DNA from: Winogradskyella pacifica
Lineage (GTDB): Bacteria; Bacteroidota; Bacteroidia; Flavobacteriales; Flavobacteriaceae
Direction of reading: 5' to 3'
DNA: 64,000 bases
Assembly (NCBI RefSeq): GCF_013403915.1
Contig: NZ_JABFDI010000010.1
Location: forward strand, 1-64,000
Position 1 is the first letter of the stretch. Each line of letters opens with the position of its first letter. Both the position numbers and the translations under genes were made by a program. Positions 9,377 to 18,276 of the stretch are shown here, one piece after another. The notes beneath the pieces were generated by a model. The model was not told the DNA's origin. It did not search any database and worked only from the letters and a program-made list of their open reading frames with translations.

Positions 9377-9403
9377 GTTAGTGGAGTGTTAGCTTAGTAT
9401 TAA
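9377..9403. promoter_or_regulatory. Three 11-bp-spaced repeats (GTTAG, GTTAG, ATTAA)
   Basis: GTTAG starts at 9377 and 9388 and ATTAA at 9399, each 11 bp apart, in the gap between the lipoprotein gene (-) and dgt (+). The spacing resembles OmpR-family sites, but the repeat is short and AT-rich, so chance is possible. Confidence 0.25.
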
Positions 9404-9519
9404 GACAATTTATGTTAAGGAAACAATTAGCTAACATTGAAATTTGTTTTATCTAACCAGGCATAATATAATCAATTGTATACCAATTTATTTATCTTGC
9501 ATCTTATAAGAATTAAATT

Positions 9520-10860
9520 ATGAACTGGGAACAACTACTCTCTTTAAAGCGCTTTGGCGATACCAATAAAAGATTAAGAAAAGAACAAGATGAAACCCGT
9601 TTGGGTTTTGAGGTTGATTATGACCGTATTATATTTTCTTCAGAATTTAGAGGGCTACAAGATAAAACACAAGTGGTGCCTTTATCTAAAACCGATTTTG
9701 TCCATACGCGCTTAACACATAGTTTAGAAGTTAGTGTGGTAGGACGGTCTTTAGGACGAAAAGTAGGACAGTTATTATTAAAGAAGCATCCGCAATTAGA
9801 AAATGTTCATGGTTATAAAATGAATGATTTTGGTGCCATTGTGGCTGCAGCTGCTTTAGCACACGATATCGGAAATCCACCATTTGGACATTCTGGAGAA
9901 AAAGCGATTGGCGCTTATTTTAAAGAAGGACAAGGTGCCGAATTTAAAAAGCACTTAACTGAAAAAGAGTATCAAGATTTGTGCGATTTTGAAGGAAATG
10001 CCAATGGATTTAAAATTCTTACGGAAAGTAGAGAGGGTAGAGAAGGCGGATTAAGATTAAGTTATGCGACTCTTGGTGCTTTTACAAAGTATCCAAAAGA
10101 ATCGTTACCTAAAAAGCCAACCAACCATATTGTAGATAAAAAATATGGGTTCTTTCAAAGCGAAAAAGCAATGTTCGAAACTATAGCTTCAGAATTAGGT
10201 TTAGCAAAACGAAGTAATGAGCATGCCAGCTATCAACGTCACCCTTTAGCCTTTTTAGTAGAAGCTGCTGATGATATCTGTTATACAATTATTGATTTTG
10301 AAGATGGAATCAATCTGGGTTTAATTGAAGAAGAGTACGCCCTAGAATACTTAATTAATCTGGTTAGAGGCAGTATTAAAACCGAGAACTACCACGTCTT
10401 AAAAACAACTGAAGATCGTGTAAGTTATTTGCGTGCATTAGCCATCGGTAGATTAATTGATGAAGCGGCGACACTGTTTATGATACATGAAGAAGCTATT
10501 TTGGCAGGTGAATTTGAAACGGCTTTGTTAGATGTTAGTCAGTATAAAGCACAGATAAAAGACATTATTAATATAAGTATCAAAAATGTATACCGGTCTA
10601 AAGAGGTAATCAATAAAGAAATTGCGGGTTATAAAATCTTGAATCAATTATTAGAATCTTTTGGAAAAATGGCACAGCATTGTTATGAAGAAAATATGTC
10701 TAATTATGATGAGTTATTACGCAGTACTTTGCCAGAAACGGTAAAACTTAGTACTAAGTCATTGTACGAAAACCTATTAGCGGTATGCCTTTATGTCTCC
10801 AAATTATCGGACACTAATGCGATGTTATTGCATAAAAAAATTCAAGGTCAAATATTATAA
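9520..10860 (+). CDS. dgt: dGTP triphosphohydrolase (dGTPase)
   Basis: 446 residues. It carries the HD-superfamily metal motif: H in THSLEVSVVGR (about 69), the HD pair in AHDIGNPPFGHSGE (about 117) and a later Asp in AADDICY (about 250). The conserved start region (RRL/EQDETRLGFEVDYDRIIFSSEFRGLQDKTQV) is typical of the Dgt group. It hydrolyses dGTP to deoxyguanosine and triphosphate in the cytoplasm, affecting dNTP pools. Length fits the family. It stands alone, divergent from the lipoprotein gene, with only a small ORF after it. Highly confident in family. Confidence 0.93.
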   Translation: MNWEQLLSLKRFGDTNKRLRKEQDETRLGFEVDYDRIIFSSEFRGLQDKTQVVPLSKTDFVHTRLTHSLEVSVVGRSLGRKVGQLLLKKHPQLENVHGYKMNDFGAIVAAAALAHDIGNPPFGHSGEKAIGAYFKEGQGAEFKKHLTEKEYQDLCDFEGNANGFKILTESREGREGGLRLSYATLGAFTKYPKESLPKKPTNHIVDKKYGFFQSEKAMFETIASELGLAKRSNEHASYQRHPLAFLVEAADDICYTIIDFEDGINLGLIEEEYALEYLINLVRGSIKTENYHVLKTTEDRVSYLRALAIGRLIDEAATLFMIHEEAILAGEFETALLDVSQYKAQIKDIINISIKNVYRSKEVINKEIAGYKILNQLLESFGKMAQHCYEENMSNYDELLRSTLPETVKLSTKSLYENLLAVCLYVSKLSDTNAMLLHKKIQGQIL

Positions 10861-10944
10861 GTGTGCATTTCATCGAATAAATTTGTTTTTGAACGATATA
10901 TTGTTTTAATTTACTTCATAATCAACCCATTAACCTACCTACTT

Positions 10945-11115
10945 ATGAAAAATAATATACTCGGAGGACTTGTCATTTTTTTAGTTGTAGTAACGTGTTT
11001 ACTGATGTTAGACGATATTTCAAGCGAAGGTTTAGAGCAAACAACTTATGATTCTATTCATATTGAGCAGATTGACAATACATCGGACTTAGCCATTATT
11101 GATACTGAGGATTAA
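10945..11115 (+). CDS. Small membrane-anchored protein, 56 aa, unknown
   Basis: The start is taken as the ATG at 10945; the longer frame back to 10861 uses GTG directly after the dgt stop and adds a less plausible segment. One hydrophobic helix (residues about 6-22, LGGLVIFLVVVTCLLML) is followed by an acidic tail (DDISSEGLEQ, ending IIDTED). The last 27 bp overlap the 3' end of dxs on the other strand. No family recognised. Coding status is likely but unproven. Confidence 0.5.
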   Translation: MKNNILGGLVIFLVVVTCLLMLDDISSEGLEQTTYDSIHIEQIDNTSDLAIIDTED

Positions 11116-12870
11116 ATCTTTAATTTCTTTTTTAATAGATGTTACATCTAGTTTCTGTAACTGCATTAATTGGTCTGTAGTGCCATGTTCAATAAATTGA
11201 TCTTCAATACCTAAGATTGTGATTTTTTGAGAATAATTATTCTTGTTAGCAAATGCTAGGATTGTACTGCCAAAACCACCAACGATAGTACCGTCTTCAA
11301 TGGTAATTATCGCTTTATGTTGTTTAAATACTGTATGCAATAAGCGTTCATCCAAAGGTTTTACAAATTGCATATCATAATGACTAATCGCGTCTTTTTC
11401 ATCTAAAGCATTAATAGCATCTGTAATTGTTTTAGCAATAGTACCAATAGATAGTATCGCAATTTTGGTTCCTGTTTTTAGACATATACCTTTTCCTATT
11501 TCAATAGCTTTAAATGGTTTTTTCCAGTCTAATAAATGGCCTCGACCTCTAGGATAACGAATAGCTATAGGGAAATCAATACCTAATTGTACCGTATACA
11601 TTATGTTTCTAAGTGCTATGGCATCTCTTGGCGAGAAAATCACCAGATTAGGAATACAATTAAGATAGGCTAAATCGAAAACGCCATGATGCGTAGCGCC
11701 ATCTTCACCTACCAATCCGGCACGATCCAAACAAAAAACAACAGGTAAATTCTGTAAAGCCACATCGTGTATGATTTGATCGTAAGCACGTTGTAAAAAG
11801 GTGGAATAGATATTACAAAATGGAATGAGACCTTGTGTTGCCATTCCTGCAGCCAATGTTACGGCGTGTTGTTCTGCAATACCCACATCAAAAGCACGAT
11901 CCGGAATCGTTTCCATCATATATTTTAACGAACTACCTGTTGGCATCGCAGGAGTAATACCCACAATTTTATCGTTTTTTAAAGCCAATTCTACAATCGT
12001 CTCACCAAACACATCTTGAAATTTAGGAGGTTGCTTCAACTCAGATTTTATGGGGAGTTCTCCTGTTTTGGCATCAAATTTTCCTGGTGCGTGGTATTTT
12101 ACTTGGTCTAATTCGGCTTGCTTTAAACCTTTTCCTTTGGTAGTAATAATATGTAAGAACTTCGGCCCTTTTACGGTTTTAAGTCGTTTGAGTTCTGAAA
12201 GTAATAAAGGTAAATCATGACCATCAATAGGACCAGAATAATTAAAGTTTAAGGCTTCAAAAATATTGTCTTGCTTTTCAGTTCCTTTTTTTACGTTGGT
12301 TAAATATTGTTTTAAGGCACCAACACTAGGATCTATACCAATGGCATTATCGTTTAAGATAACGAGTAGATTCACATCCGTAACTCCAGCATGGTTTAGG
12401 CCTTCAAAAGCCATTCCACTAGCAATAGAGGCATCACCTATAACAGCAATATGGTGTTTATCTTCACCTTTGAGTTGCGAGGCAATTGCCATCCCTAAAG
12501 CAGCCGAAATTGAGGTTGATGAATGTCCGACTCCAAAAGTATCATACGCACTTTCACTGCGCTTTGGAAAACCACTTATACCACCAAGTTGTCTATTGGT
12601 GTCAAAAATGTCTTTTCTTCCGGTTAAGATTTTATGGCCGTAAGCTTGATGGCCAACATCCCAAATAAGTTGATCTTCTGGTGTGTTAAAAACATAATGC
12701 AAAGCAATAGTCAGTTCTACCACGCCTAAACTAGCTCCTAAATGGCCTTCTTTTGTGGCGACTATATTAATAATAAAGTGGCGCAACTCTTTGGCAAGTT
12801 GAGGTAAGGCTTCGGGTGCGAGTTGACGTAAATCTTCAGGAAGATTGATATGTTTTAAGAGATTTTTCAT
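11089..12870 (-). CDS. dxs: 1-deoxy-D-xylulose-5-phosphate synthase
   Basis: 593 residues, the length usual for Bacteroidetes. It condenses pyruvate and glyceraldehyde-3-phosphate with thiamine diphosphate, the first step of the MEP isoprenoid pathway. Thiamine-binding motif IGDASIASGMAFEGLNHAG (about 144-162), N-terminal VGHQAYGHKILTGR and the transketolase central motif DVGIAEQHAVTLAAGMA (about 328) with ATHHGVFDLAY are all present. The cytoplasmic dimer needs Mg2+. Its product feeds the polyprenyl synthase found at 31.6 kb. No operon partner; its 3' end overlaps a small + strand gene. Confidence 0.95.
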   Translation of the reverse strand: MKNLLKHINLPEDLRQLAPEALPQLAKELRHFIINIVATKEGHLGASLGVVELTIALHYVFNTPEDQLIWDVGHQAYGHKILTGRKDIFDTNRQLGGISGFPKRSESAYDTFGVGHSSTSISAALGMAIASQLKGEDKHHIAVIGDASIASGMAFEGLNHAGVTDVNLLVILNDNAIGIDPSVGALKQYLTNVKKGTEKQDNIFEALNFNYSGPIDGHDLPLLLSELKRLKTVKGPKFLHIITTKGKGLKQAELDQVKYHAPGKFDAKTGELPIKSELKQPPKFQDVFGETIVELALKNDKIVGITPAMPTGSSLKYMMETIPDRAFDVGIAEQHAVTLAAGMATQGLIPFCNIYSTFLQRAYDQIIHDVALQNLPVVFCLDRAGLVGEDGATHHGVFDLAYLNCIPNLVIFSPRDAIALRNIMYTVQLGIDFPIAIRYPRGRGHLLDWKKPFKAIEIGKGICLKTGTKIAILSIGTIAKTITDAINALDEKDAISHYDMQFVKPLDERLLHTVFKQHKAIITIEDGTIVGGFGSTILAFANKNNYSQKITILGIEDQFIEHGTTDQLMQLQKLDVTSIKKEIKDLILSINNG

Positions 12871-12935
12871 TCAAATACAAATGTAGTATAAGCAAATGTA
12901 TTTTATTATTCATTTAGAATCGTATTTTTACAACC

Positions 12936-13385
12936 ATGATAAACCCATTTGACGATACTTACTTTATGAAAAAAGCACTTCAGGAAGCTGAGGCTGCTTA
13001 TGAAAAAGGTGAAATACCAGTTGGCGCAGTAATTGTAGTAGAAGATAGAGTTATTGCCAGAACACATAATCTTACAGAATTACTAAACGATGTTACAGCA
13101 CATGCCGAAATGCAAGCCATTACATCTGCAGCTAATTTTTTAGGAGGCAAATATTTAAACAATTGCACCTTGTACGTCACCTTAGAACCTTGCCAAATGT
13201 GTGCAGGAGCCTTGTATTGGAGTCAGATTTCTAAAATAGTTTATGGGGCTTCGGACGAACAAAGAGGTTTTAAAACTATGGGAACACAATTGCACCCTAA
13301 AACAGAAGTGGTAGGTGGCATTTTAGCAAAAGAAGCTTCAGCACTAATGAAACGCTTTTTTATTGAAAGGCGTAATTTGAATTAA
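12936..13385 (+). CDS. tadA: tRNA-specific adenosine deaminase
   Basis: 149 residues. CDA-fold zinc site: HAE (His56, catalytic Glu58) and PCQMC. TadA converts A34 to inosine in tRNA-Arg(ACG), allowing CGN decoding; nearby guanine/cytosine deaminases share the fold, but the motif context EIPVGAVIV and ALYWSQISKIVYGASD fits TadA. It diverges from dxs across 65 bp; a near-consensus -7 box TATTTTTA (12923-12930) lies 5 bp before the ATG, suggesting a very short leader. Confidence 0.92.
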   Translation: MINPFDDTYFMKKALQEAEAAYEKGEIPVGAVIVVEDRVIARTHNLTELLNDVTAHAEMQAITSAANFLGGKYLNNCTLYVTLEPCQMCAGALYWSQISKIVYGASDEQRGFKTMGTQLHPKTEVVGGILAKEASALMKRFFIERRNLN

Positions 13386-13416
13386 GAGAATTAAAGATTT
13401 TAAATAGAGACTAATT

Positions 13417-13884
13417 ATGAAAATACAAGCCTTACTACTATTACCCTTAGTATTTGTTTTGAATTGTAAAAGCAGTAAAATCGAAGAAAATAATCCTAAT
13501 ATGAAACATTCAGAACTTACTTTAATTGCCAAAGGGAATCTTTACGGTGCTGGAGAAGAAGGTATCGCTAAGCAAAACACTGTTATAGAAAATCAGAGTG
13601 ATTGGGAGCAATTAATGGCTCAAATGAATGCAGCGAATAAAGTTTCGGATAGCTTTACAGAAACAAAAATAGACTTTTCAAAATATGCTATTATCGCGGT
13701 ATTTAATGATGTAAAAGGAAATGGAGGTAGTAATATAGAGTTAGAGGTTTCTACTTCTTTAGAGCATAACACAGTTGTTACTGTAAAATACATTAGCCCT
13801 TCAGGATATGCAACTAGTGTAATGACACAACCGTTTTATATTGCTAAGATTTCTAAAACAGCCTTGCCTATTATGTTTCAATAG
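13417..13884 (+). CDS. PrcB-like lipoprotein
   Basis: 155 residues. Lipobox VLNC (Cys17) predicts lipid anchoring. The C-terminal half (KYAIIAVFNDVKGNGGSNIELEV ... with VKYISPSGYATSVMTQPFYIAKI) resembles the PrcB C-terminal domain of the Treponema dentilisin protease complex. Related lipoproteins are common in flavobacteria without a matching protease nearby, and none is seen here. It begins 31 bp after tadA on the same strand and may be co-transcribed. Family moderately sure; function unknown. Confidence 0.7.
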   Translation: MKIQALLLLPLVFVLNCKSSKIEENNPNMKHSELTLIAKGNLYGAGEEGIAKQNTVIENQSDWEQLMAQMNAANKVSDSFTETKIDFSKYAIIAVFNDVKGNGGSNIELEVSTSLEHNTVVTVKYISPSGYATSVMTQPFYIAKISKTALPIMFQ

Positions 13885-13948
13885 AGGTTTTAAATCACCC
13901 TGTAATTATGTAGAACATTTCACACTTTAAAAAATAAGGTAAAAAAAA

Positions 13949-13972
13949 ACGCTCAACCATTGGTTGAGCGTT
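13949..13972 (-). terminator. Terminator of the cold-shock gene
   Basis: Near-perfect palindrome aacgctcaacca / tggttgagcgtt, preceded on the + strand by eight A, that is a U run on the - strand. It lies 20 bp beyond the csp stop codon. Confidence 0.85.
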
Positions 13973-13992
13973 GAAACTTGTAAGATATATAC

Positions 13993-14184
13993 TTATAATA
14001 CCTGCACGTTTGCAGCTACTAATCCTTTTCTTCCTTCCTCTTCGTCGTACTCTACTGTGTCTCCTTCGCGTAATTCTACGCCATTAAGGTTTGATACATG
14101 TACGAAGATGTCTTTTCCTGTTTCTTCGTTGGTAATGAATCCAAATCCTTTTGAATCATTAAAAAATTTAACTGTTCCAGTCAT
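13993..14184 (-). CDS. Cold-shock protein (CspA family)
   Basis: 63 residues, a single cold-shock domain. RNP1 (KGFGFI, about 13-18) and RNP2 (DIFVHV, about 25-30) are intact. It binds single-stranded RNA/DNA and acts as an RNA chaperone in the cytoplasm. A -7 box TATCTTTG (14210-14217) and its own terminator show a single-gene unit. The 5' leader is short (about 20 nt), so the long cold-responsive leader of E. coli cspA is absent; it may be constitutive. Confidence 0.93.
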   Translation of the reverse strand: MTGTVKFFNDSKGFGFITNEETGKDIFVHVSNLNGVELREGDTVEYDEEEGRKGLVAANVQVL

Positions 14185-14209
14185 TATAATATAAATAAAA
14201 ATTAAAGTA

Positions 14210-14217
14210 CAAAGATA
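14210..14217 (-). promoter_or_regulatory. -7 promoter box of csp
   Basis: TATCTTTG on the - strand matches the Bacteroidetes consensus TAnnTTTG in all fixed positions, 25 bp before the csp ATG. No good -33 element was found. Confidence 0.55.
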
Positions 14218-14286
14218 AAATAAAAATCGAATGTTAAAAAAATGTTTTTGTTTAATAGCCTTTTTCTTGCCTTAAAATTTATTCTA

Positions 14287-14532
14287 TTACTTTTTTAAAT
14301 CGCGTTGATTTTTACGCATTTTATCAAGATTCTCTTTAGTAAGCATATATTCTTTTATGTCTTTATCTTTCCATCTGTAATAAGAAAACAATGGGAAAAC
14401 GATAAAGAATAAACCTAGAACTCCGAAACCTATGAGTTTTTCAGAATATTCTAAGTCTAAAGTTAAGCCACAAACGATGCTGATAAATGAGGCTAAAAAG
14501 AGAATAAATGTTATAATTTTTATGGGTTTCAT
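14287..14532 (-). CDS. Small two-helix membrane protein, unknown
   Basis: 81 residues with two hydrophobic helices (about 5-25 and 34-53) and a basic, charged C-terminal tail (YRWKDKDIKEYMLTKENLDKMRKNQRDLKK region). No family recognised. It starts 33 bp downstream of the stop of the first ClC gene on the same strand, so it may be the last gene of the ClC transcript. Coding is supported by the well-formed membrane pattern and codon use like its neighbours. Confidence 0.6.
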   Translation of the reverse strand: MKPIKIITFILFLASFISIVCGLTLDLEYSEKLIGFGVLGLFFIVFPLFSYYRWKDKDIKEYMLTKENLDKMRKNQRDLKK

Positions 14533-14565
14533 TTGAGTGAATTTATCTAAAATACCAATTAATAT

Positions 14566-16368
14566 TTAGGATGTAAAGTTAATTAATTCGGTGCGATAAG
14601 CCGTTAATAGTTTAGATTTTGAAACAAAGCCGTAATATTTATTGTCTTTAATTACGGGGAGGTTCCAGGCTTTTGAATCTTGAAATTTTTTCATTACGGT
14701 ATGCATGGCATCTTTTTCATATATAATATAATCTGGTGCTTGATGCATAAACGTTTCAACTGTGGTAGATTCATATAAACTTTGATCAAACATTACAGAC
14801 CTTATATCATCTAACAAAATAATACCAACAAACATACCATTAGAATCCGTAACAGGAAATAAATTTCTACTCGATTTTGAAACTCCCTTTCTTAGCATTT
14901 CACCTAGGCTCATTTCGGGATGTAAAGCAATAAAATCTTTTTCTATCACCGAATCTAAGGTCATTACGGTTAGGACACTTTGATCTTTATCATGCGTTAA
15001 TAGATCTCCACGTTCGGCTAATTCTTTGGTGTATATAGTGTGCTCCATATAATTCTTAGTAATCATATATGAAATGGCAACCGTTATCATTAATGGTAAA
15101 AAGAGGATATAACCTCCTGTTATTTCAGCAATTAAAAATATAGCCGTTAAAGGTGCATGGATCACACCTGCAATTAACCCGGCCATACCAATTAACGTAA
15201 AGTTGGCCTCAGATACTTGATGACCAAATCCGATGTTGTTAATTATTTTGGCCACAACATTACCCAAAGCACTTCCCATTACCATAGTCGGTACAATAAC
15301 TCCACCAACACCTCCAGCGGCAAAAGTGGTCGTCATTGCAATTGCTTTAAATATGGTAAAACCGATAAGTAATACGATTACAACCCAAATATTATCCGTG
15401 TATTTATCAAACGGATTAGAGCCGAGTGCATGTAAATAGTTGCCTTCAAATAAATCTTTGGTAAAACTTAAACCTTCACCATGAAGTGGCGGAATAAAAT
15501 ATAACATAATACCAATGGCGATACCACCCACCAGAAGCTTTGTAAACTTTGTTTTAAATCGATCGAAAAAGGCATAGATAGCAAAATACATTTTGGTGAA
15601 ATATATAGATGTTATACCTGTTCCTAACCCTAAAAGCATATAAAAAGCCGTATCTCTTGGGTTAAATTTTTCGGTGACATTAAAGTTGAAAAGCAATTCA
15701 TCTCCCAAGAAAAAATAAGACGTTAAAACGGAAGATATAGACGCAATTAATAATGGTAATAAGGACGCAAACGTAAGATCTAAACTGAAAATTTCTACAG
15801 CCAATACAATCGCTGCAATGGGAGATTTAAACATAGATGCCACAGCAGCGGCAGTCGCACAGGCAATAAGAAGTGTCCTTGTTTTTTTATCGACATGTAA
15901 AATTCGACTTAAATTAGAACTTAATGCAGAGCCTGAGGTTATTGCAGGTCCTAATAATCCAACAGACCCACCAAATCCAACGGTTAACGGTGCCATTATT
16001 AACGGATGATAAATAAGTTTATACGATAAAAGTCCTTTCTGTCTTAGCAACGAATAGAGTAGTGAAGGTATGGCACGTTTTATATATGGAGGAATAGACG
16101 GTGTCATTCCTTGGTTAAACATATATTTTGTTAATAGAAATACCAAAAACAAACCAATAACAGGTAGGATAAAATAGAGTTGGTTTTGAGAAAATATAAT
16201 GCCTTCTTCTAAGCCAGATTGAATGGCGTAAGTAATGTTTTTTAGAGTTACGGCAGCAATACCAGTTAATAAGCCAACAGCAATACTTAAAATATAAATG
16301 AAGTTTTTTTGCGATATATATTTGTATCGCAATAGAAGTAATCGTCTTATGAAGTTTTTTGTTGGCAT
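14566..16368 (-). CDS. ClC-family chloride transporter with CBS pair, gating Glu missing
   Basis: 600 residues. About 10-11 membrane helices cover residues 20-440 and a tandem CBS pair covers about 460-595. The first selectivity segment is degenerate (TPSIP, 89-93, instead of GSGIP). The GxEGP motif reads GLLGP, so Leu139 replaces the gating glutamate (E148 in E. coli ClC). The third segment is GVIVP. Loss of this Glu uncouples proton exchange in studied ClC proteins, so this copy may act as a Cl- channel or conduct other anions. It lies 70 bp after a second ClC gene that keeps the Glu, so it probably diverged after duplication. Confidence 0.88.
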   Translation of the reverse strand: MPTKNFIRRLLLLRYKYISQKNFIYILSIAVGLLTGIAAVTLKNITYAIQSGLEEGIIFSQNQLYFILPVIGLFLVFLLTKYMFNQGMTPSIPPYIKRAIPSLLYSLLRQKGLLSYKLIYHPLIMAPLTVGFGGSVGLLGPAITSGSALSSNLSRILHVDKKTRTLLIACATAAAVASMFKSPIAAIVLAVEIFSLDLTFASLLPLLIASISSVLTSYFFLGDELLFNFNVTEKFNPRDTAFYMLLGLGTGITSIYFTKMYFAIYAFFDRFKTKFTKLLVGGIAIGIMLYFIPPLHGEGLSFTKDLFEGNYLHALGSNPFDKYTDNIWVVIVLLIGFTIFKAIAMTTTFAAGGVGGVIVPTMVMGSALGNVVAKIINNIGFGHQVSEANFTLIGMAGLIAGVIHAPLTAIFLIAEITGGYILFLPLMITVAISYMITKNYMEHTIYTKELAERGDLLTHDKDQSVLTVMTLDSVIEKDFIALHPEMSLGEMLRKGVSKSSRNLFPVTDSNGMFVGIILLDDIRSVMFDQSLYESTTVETFMHQAPDYIIYEKDAMHTVMKKFQDSKAWNLPVIKDNKYYGFVSKSKLLTAYRTELINFTS

Positions 16369-16407
16369 AAATTAAAAAACCTGTTAGTACTATTGTTTTG
16401 TAATTCA

Positions 16408-16427
16408 AAACCTTAACTATAAGGTTT
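16408..16427 (-). terminator. Hairpin between the two ClC genes
   Basis: 8-bp perfect stem aaacctta / taaggttt with a 4-base loop; on the - strand it is followed by UUUUGAAUU, a weak U tract. It could partly terminate the upstream ClC transcript. Confidence 0.35.
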
Positions 16428-16438
16428 CTTAACTCAGG

Positions 16439-18229
16439 TTAAGATGTAAAATTAATTAATTCTCTCCGGTATGCCGTCAATAATTTTGATTTTGAAATAA
16501 ATCCGATATAAGTACCATTTTTCACTACTGGCAAATTCCAAGCACTACTATCTTGAAATTTTTTCATAATTACGGTCATTTTATCTTTTTCAATATCGAT
16601 GATTGCGGGTGGTTTTTGCATTACTTCTATAGCAAATACGTTATCGTATAGGGTTTGGTCAAACATTATAGGTCTAATATCATCTAATAAAATTATACCT
16701 TTTAAAGTATTGTCTTCTTCATCTATTACCGGAAAAATATTTCGATTCGATTTAATAACCGCTTCTTTTATGATTTCACCTAATGTCATATTGGTGGTCA
16801 CATGAATAAAGTTAGTTTCTATAACTTTGTTTATGTCCATTAAAGTTAAAACAGCATGATCTTTATCGTGTGTGATTAATTCACCTTTTCGAGCCAATTC
16901 CATCGTGTAAACAGAATACGAAACAAAGTATTTTGTTATCCCAAATGAAATTGCAGCAGTAATCATTAAAGGTATAAATAAGTCATATCCGCCTGTAAGT
17001 TCTGCAATTAAAAAGATAGCTGTCAAGGGTGCATGAAGAACTCCTGCTAATAAACCAGCCATCCCAACAAGCGTAAAATTGCTTTCAGAAACAGGGGTGC
17101 TAAACAACCCACAATTGTTAATGATTTTAGCAACGCAATTCCCCATAATGCTTCCCATAAAAAGCGTTGGTCCAAAAATTCCACCAACACCACCTGCTCC
17201 AAAAGTTAAAGCACTAGCAATAATTTTGAAGAATACGAGTCCAGCTAAAAGGGCAATAACAATCCATATATTAGTCAAATCTAAATTCAGAAAATTATTG
17301 ACTAAGGCCTTTTCGGGATTTCCAACAATAAGATTATTAATCACATCAAAACCTTCACCATAAAGTGGTGGAATAAAATAAACAAGGACACCAATCGCAA
17401 TACCACCAACAAGAAGTTTTTTAATTGGTGAGTTTAGTTTGTCAAAAAGCTTTTGAATCCGCTCGTAAACTTCGGCAAAATAAATAGAGGTAAATGCAGC
17501 GCAGACTCCTAAAAAAGCATAAAACGGTACATCAGAAATTCTAAAGGTATCTTCAATTCTAAAAGGTAATATCACATCGTTTCCAGAGAAAAAATAGGAT
17601 GTAATAATAGCCGAAAGAGAAGCTAACAATAAAGGTAGCATAGAGGCTATTGTTAAATCTAAACTGAAGACTTCAATTGCAAAAATAATAGCGGCAATTG
17701 GTGCTTTAAATATAGAAGATAAGGCTCCGGCTGCGGCACAACAAATTAGCAAGGTTTTGGTTTTTTGATTCATTCTAAAAAGCCGAGCAATGTTGGAACC
17801 AATTGCGGCTCCTGTTGCAACAGCAGGACCTTCTAATCCTACCGAACCTCCAAAACCAACAGTTAATGGAGCTGTAAGAATAGACCCAAACATTTGATAG
17901 CCTTTTATGATGCCTTTGCGTTTAGAAATGGCGTGTAATGTTGAAGGAATACCATGACTTACCTTTTCTCTGATCACATATTTTATAATTAAATAAACAA
18001 GAGTCAATCCAATTATAGGAAACAAAAAGTAAAACGCTTGATGGTAATATTGAACCAATTTACCTTCTAATAAAAGTTGAATATAATGCGTTAAATTTTT
18101 TAGAACGACAGCACCAATACCAGACGTAAACCCAATTAAAATACTCAATAGATATACAAATTGCTTATGCGAGATATGCTTAGCTCGCCATATCAATAGT
18201 CTTTTAAATATAGGATGTTTTGTTTGCAT
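16439..18229 (-). CDS. ClC-family chloride transporter with CBS pair
   Basis: 596 residues, paralogous to the neighbour along its whole length (both end in ELINFTS). Selectivity motifs are closer to canonical: SHGIP (91-95), GLEGP with gating Glu133, and GIFGP. The inner proton glutamate of E. coli ClC (E203) appears to be replaced by Val (IEVFSLDL), as in channel-type ClCs. A CBS pair (about 455-590) probably senses nucleotides. It sits in the inner membrane and moves Cl-, perhaps for acid or osmotic tolerance. It starts 47 bp after aspS and may share a transcript despite the hairpin between them. Confidence 0.9.
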   Translation of the reverse strand: MQTKHPIFKRLLIWRAKHISHKQFVYLLSILIGFTSGIGAVVLKNLTHYIQLLLEGKLVQYYHQAFYFLFPIIGLTLVYLIIKYVIREKVSHGIPSTLHAISKRKGIIKGYQMFGSILTAPLTVGFGGSVGLEGPAVATGAAIGSNIARLFRMNQKTKTLLICCAAAGALSSIFKAPIAAIIFAIEVFSLDLTIASMLPLLLASLSAIITSYFFSGNDVILPFRIEDTFRISDVPFYAFLGVCAAFTSIYFAEVYERIQKLFDKLNSPIKKLLVGGIAIGVLVYFIPPLYGEGFDVINNLIVGNPEKALVNNFLNLDLTNIWIVIALLAGLVFFKIIASALTFGAGGVGGIFGPTLFMGSIMGNCVAKIINNCGLFSTPVSESNFTLVGMAGLLAGVLHAPLTAIFLIAELTGGYDLFIPLMITAAISFGITKYFVSYSVYTMELARKGELITHDKDHAVLTLMDINKVIETNFIHVTTNMTLGEIIKEAVIKSNRNIFPVIDEEDNTLKGIILLDDIRPIMFDQTLYDNVFAIEVMQKPPAIIDIEKDKMTVIMKKFQDSSAWNLPVVKNGTYIGFISKSKLLTAYRRELINFTS

Positions 18230-18247
18230 AAAATTAATCTATAAAAA

Positions 18248-18268
18248 AATCCTGCCAGAAGCAGGATT
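18248..18268 (-). terminator. Terminator of aspS
   Basis: 8-bp stem aatcctgc / gcaggatt with a 5-base loop and a U run on the - strand (A run at 18243-18249). It ends 9 bp past the aspS stop. Confidence 0.75.
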
Positions 18269-18276
18269 AATATTTT

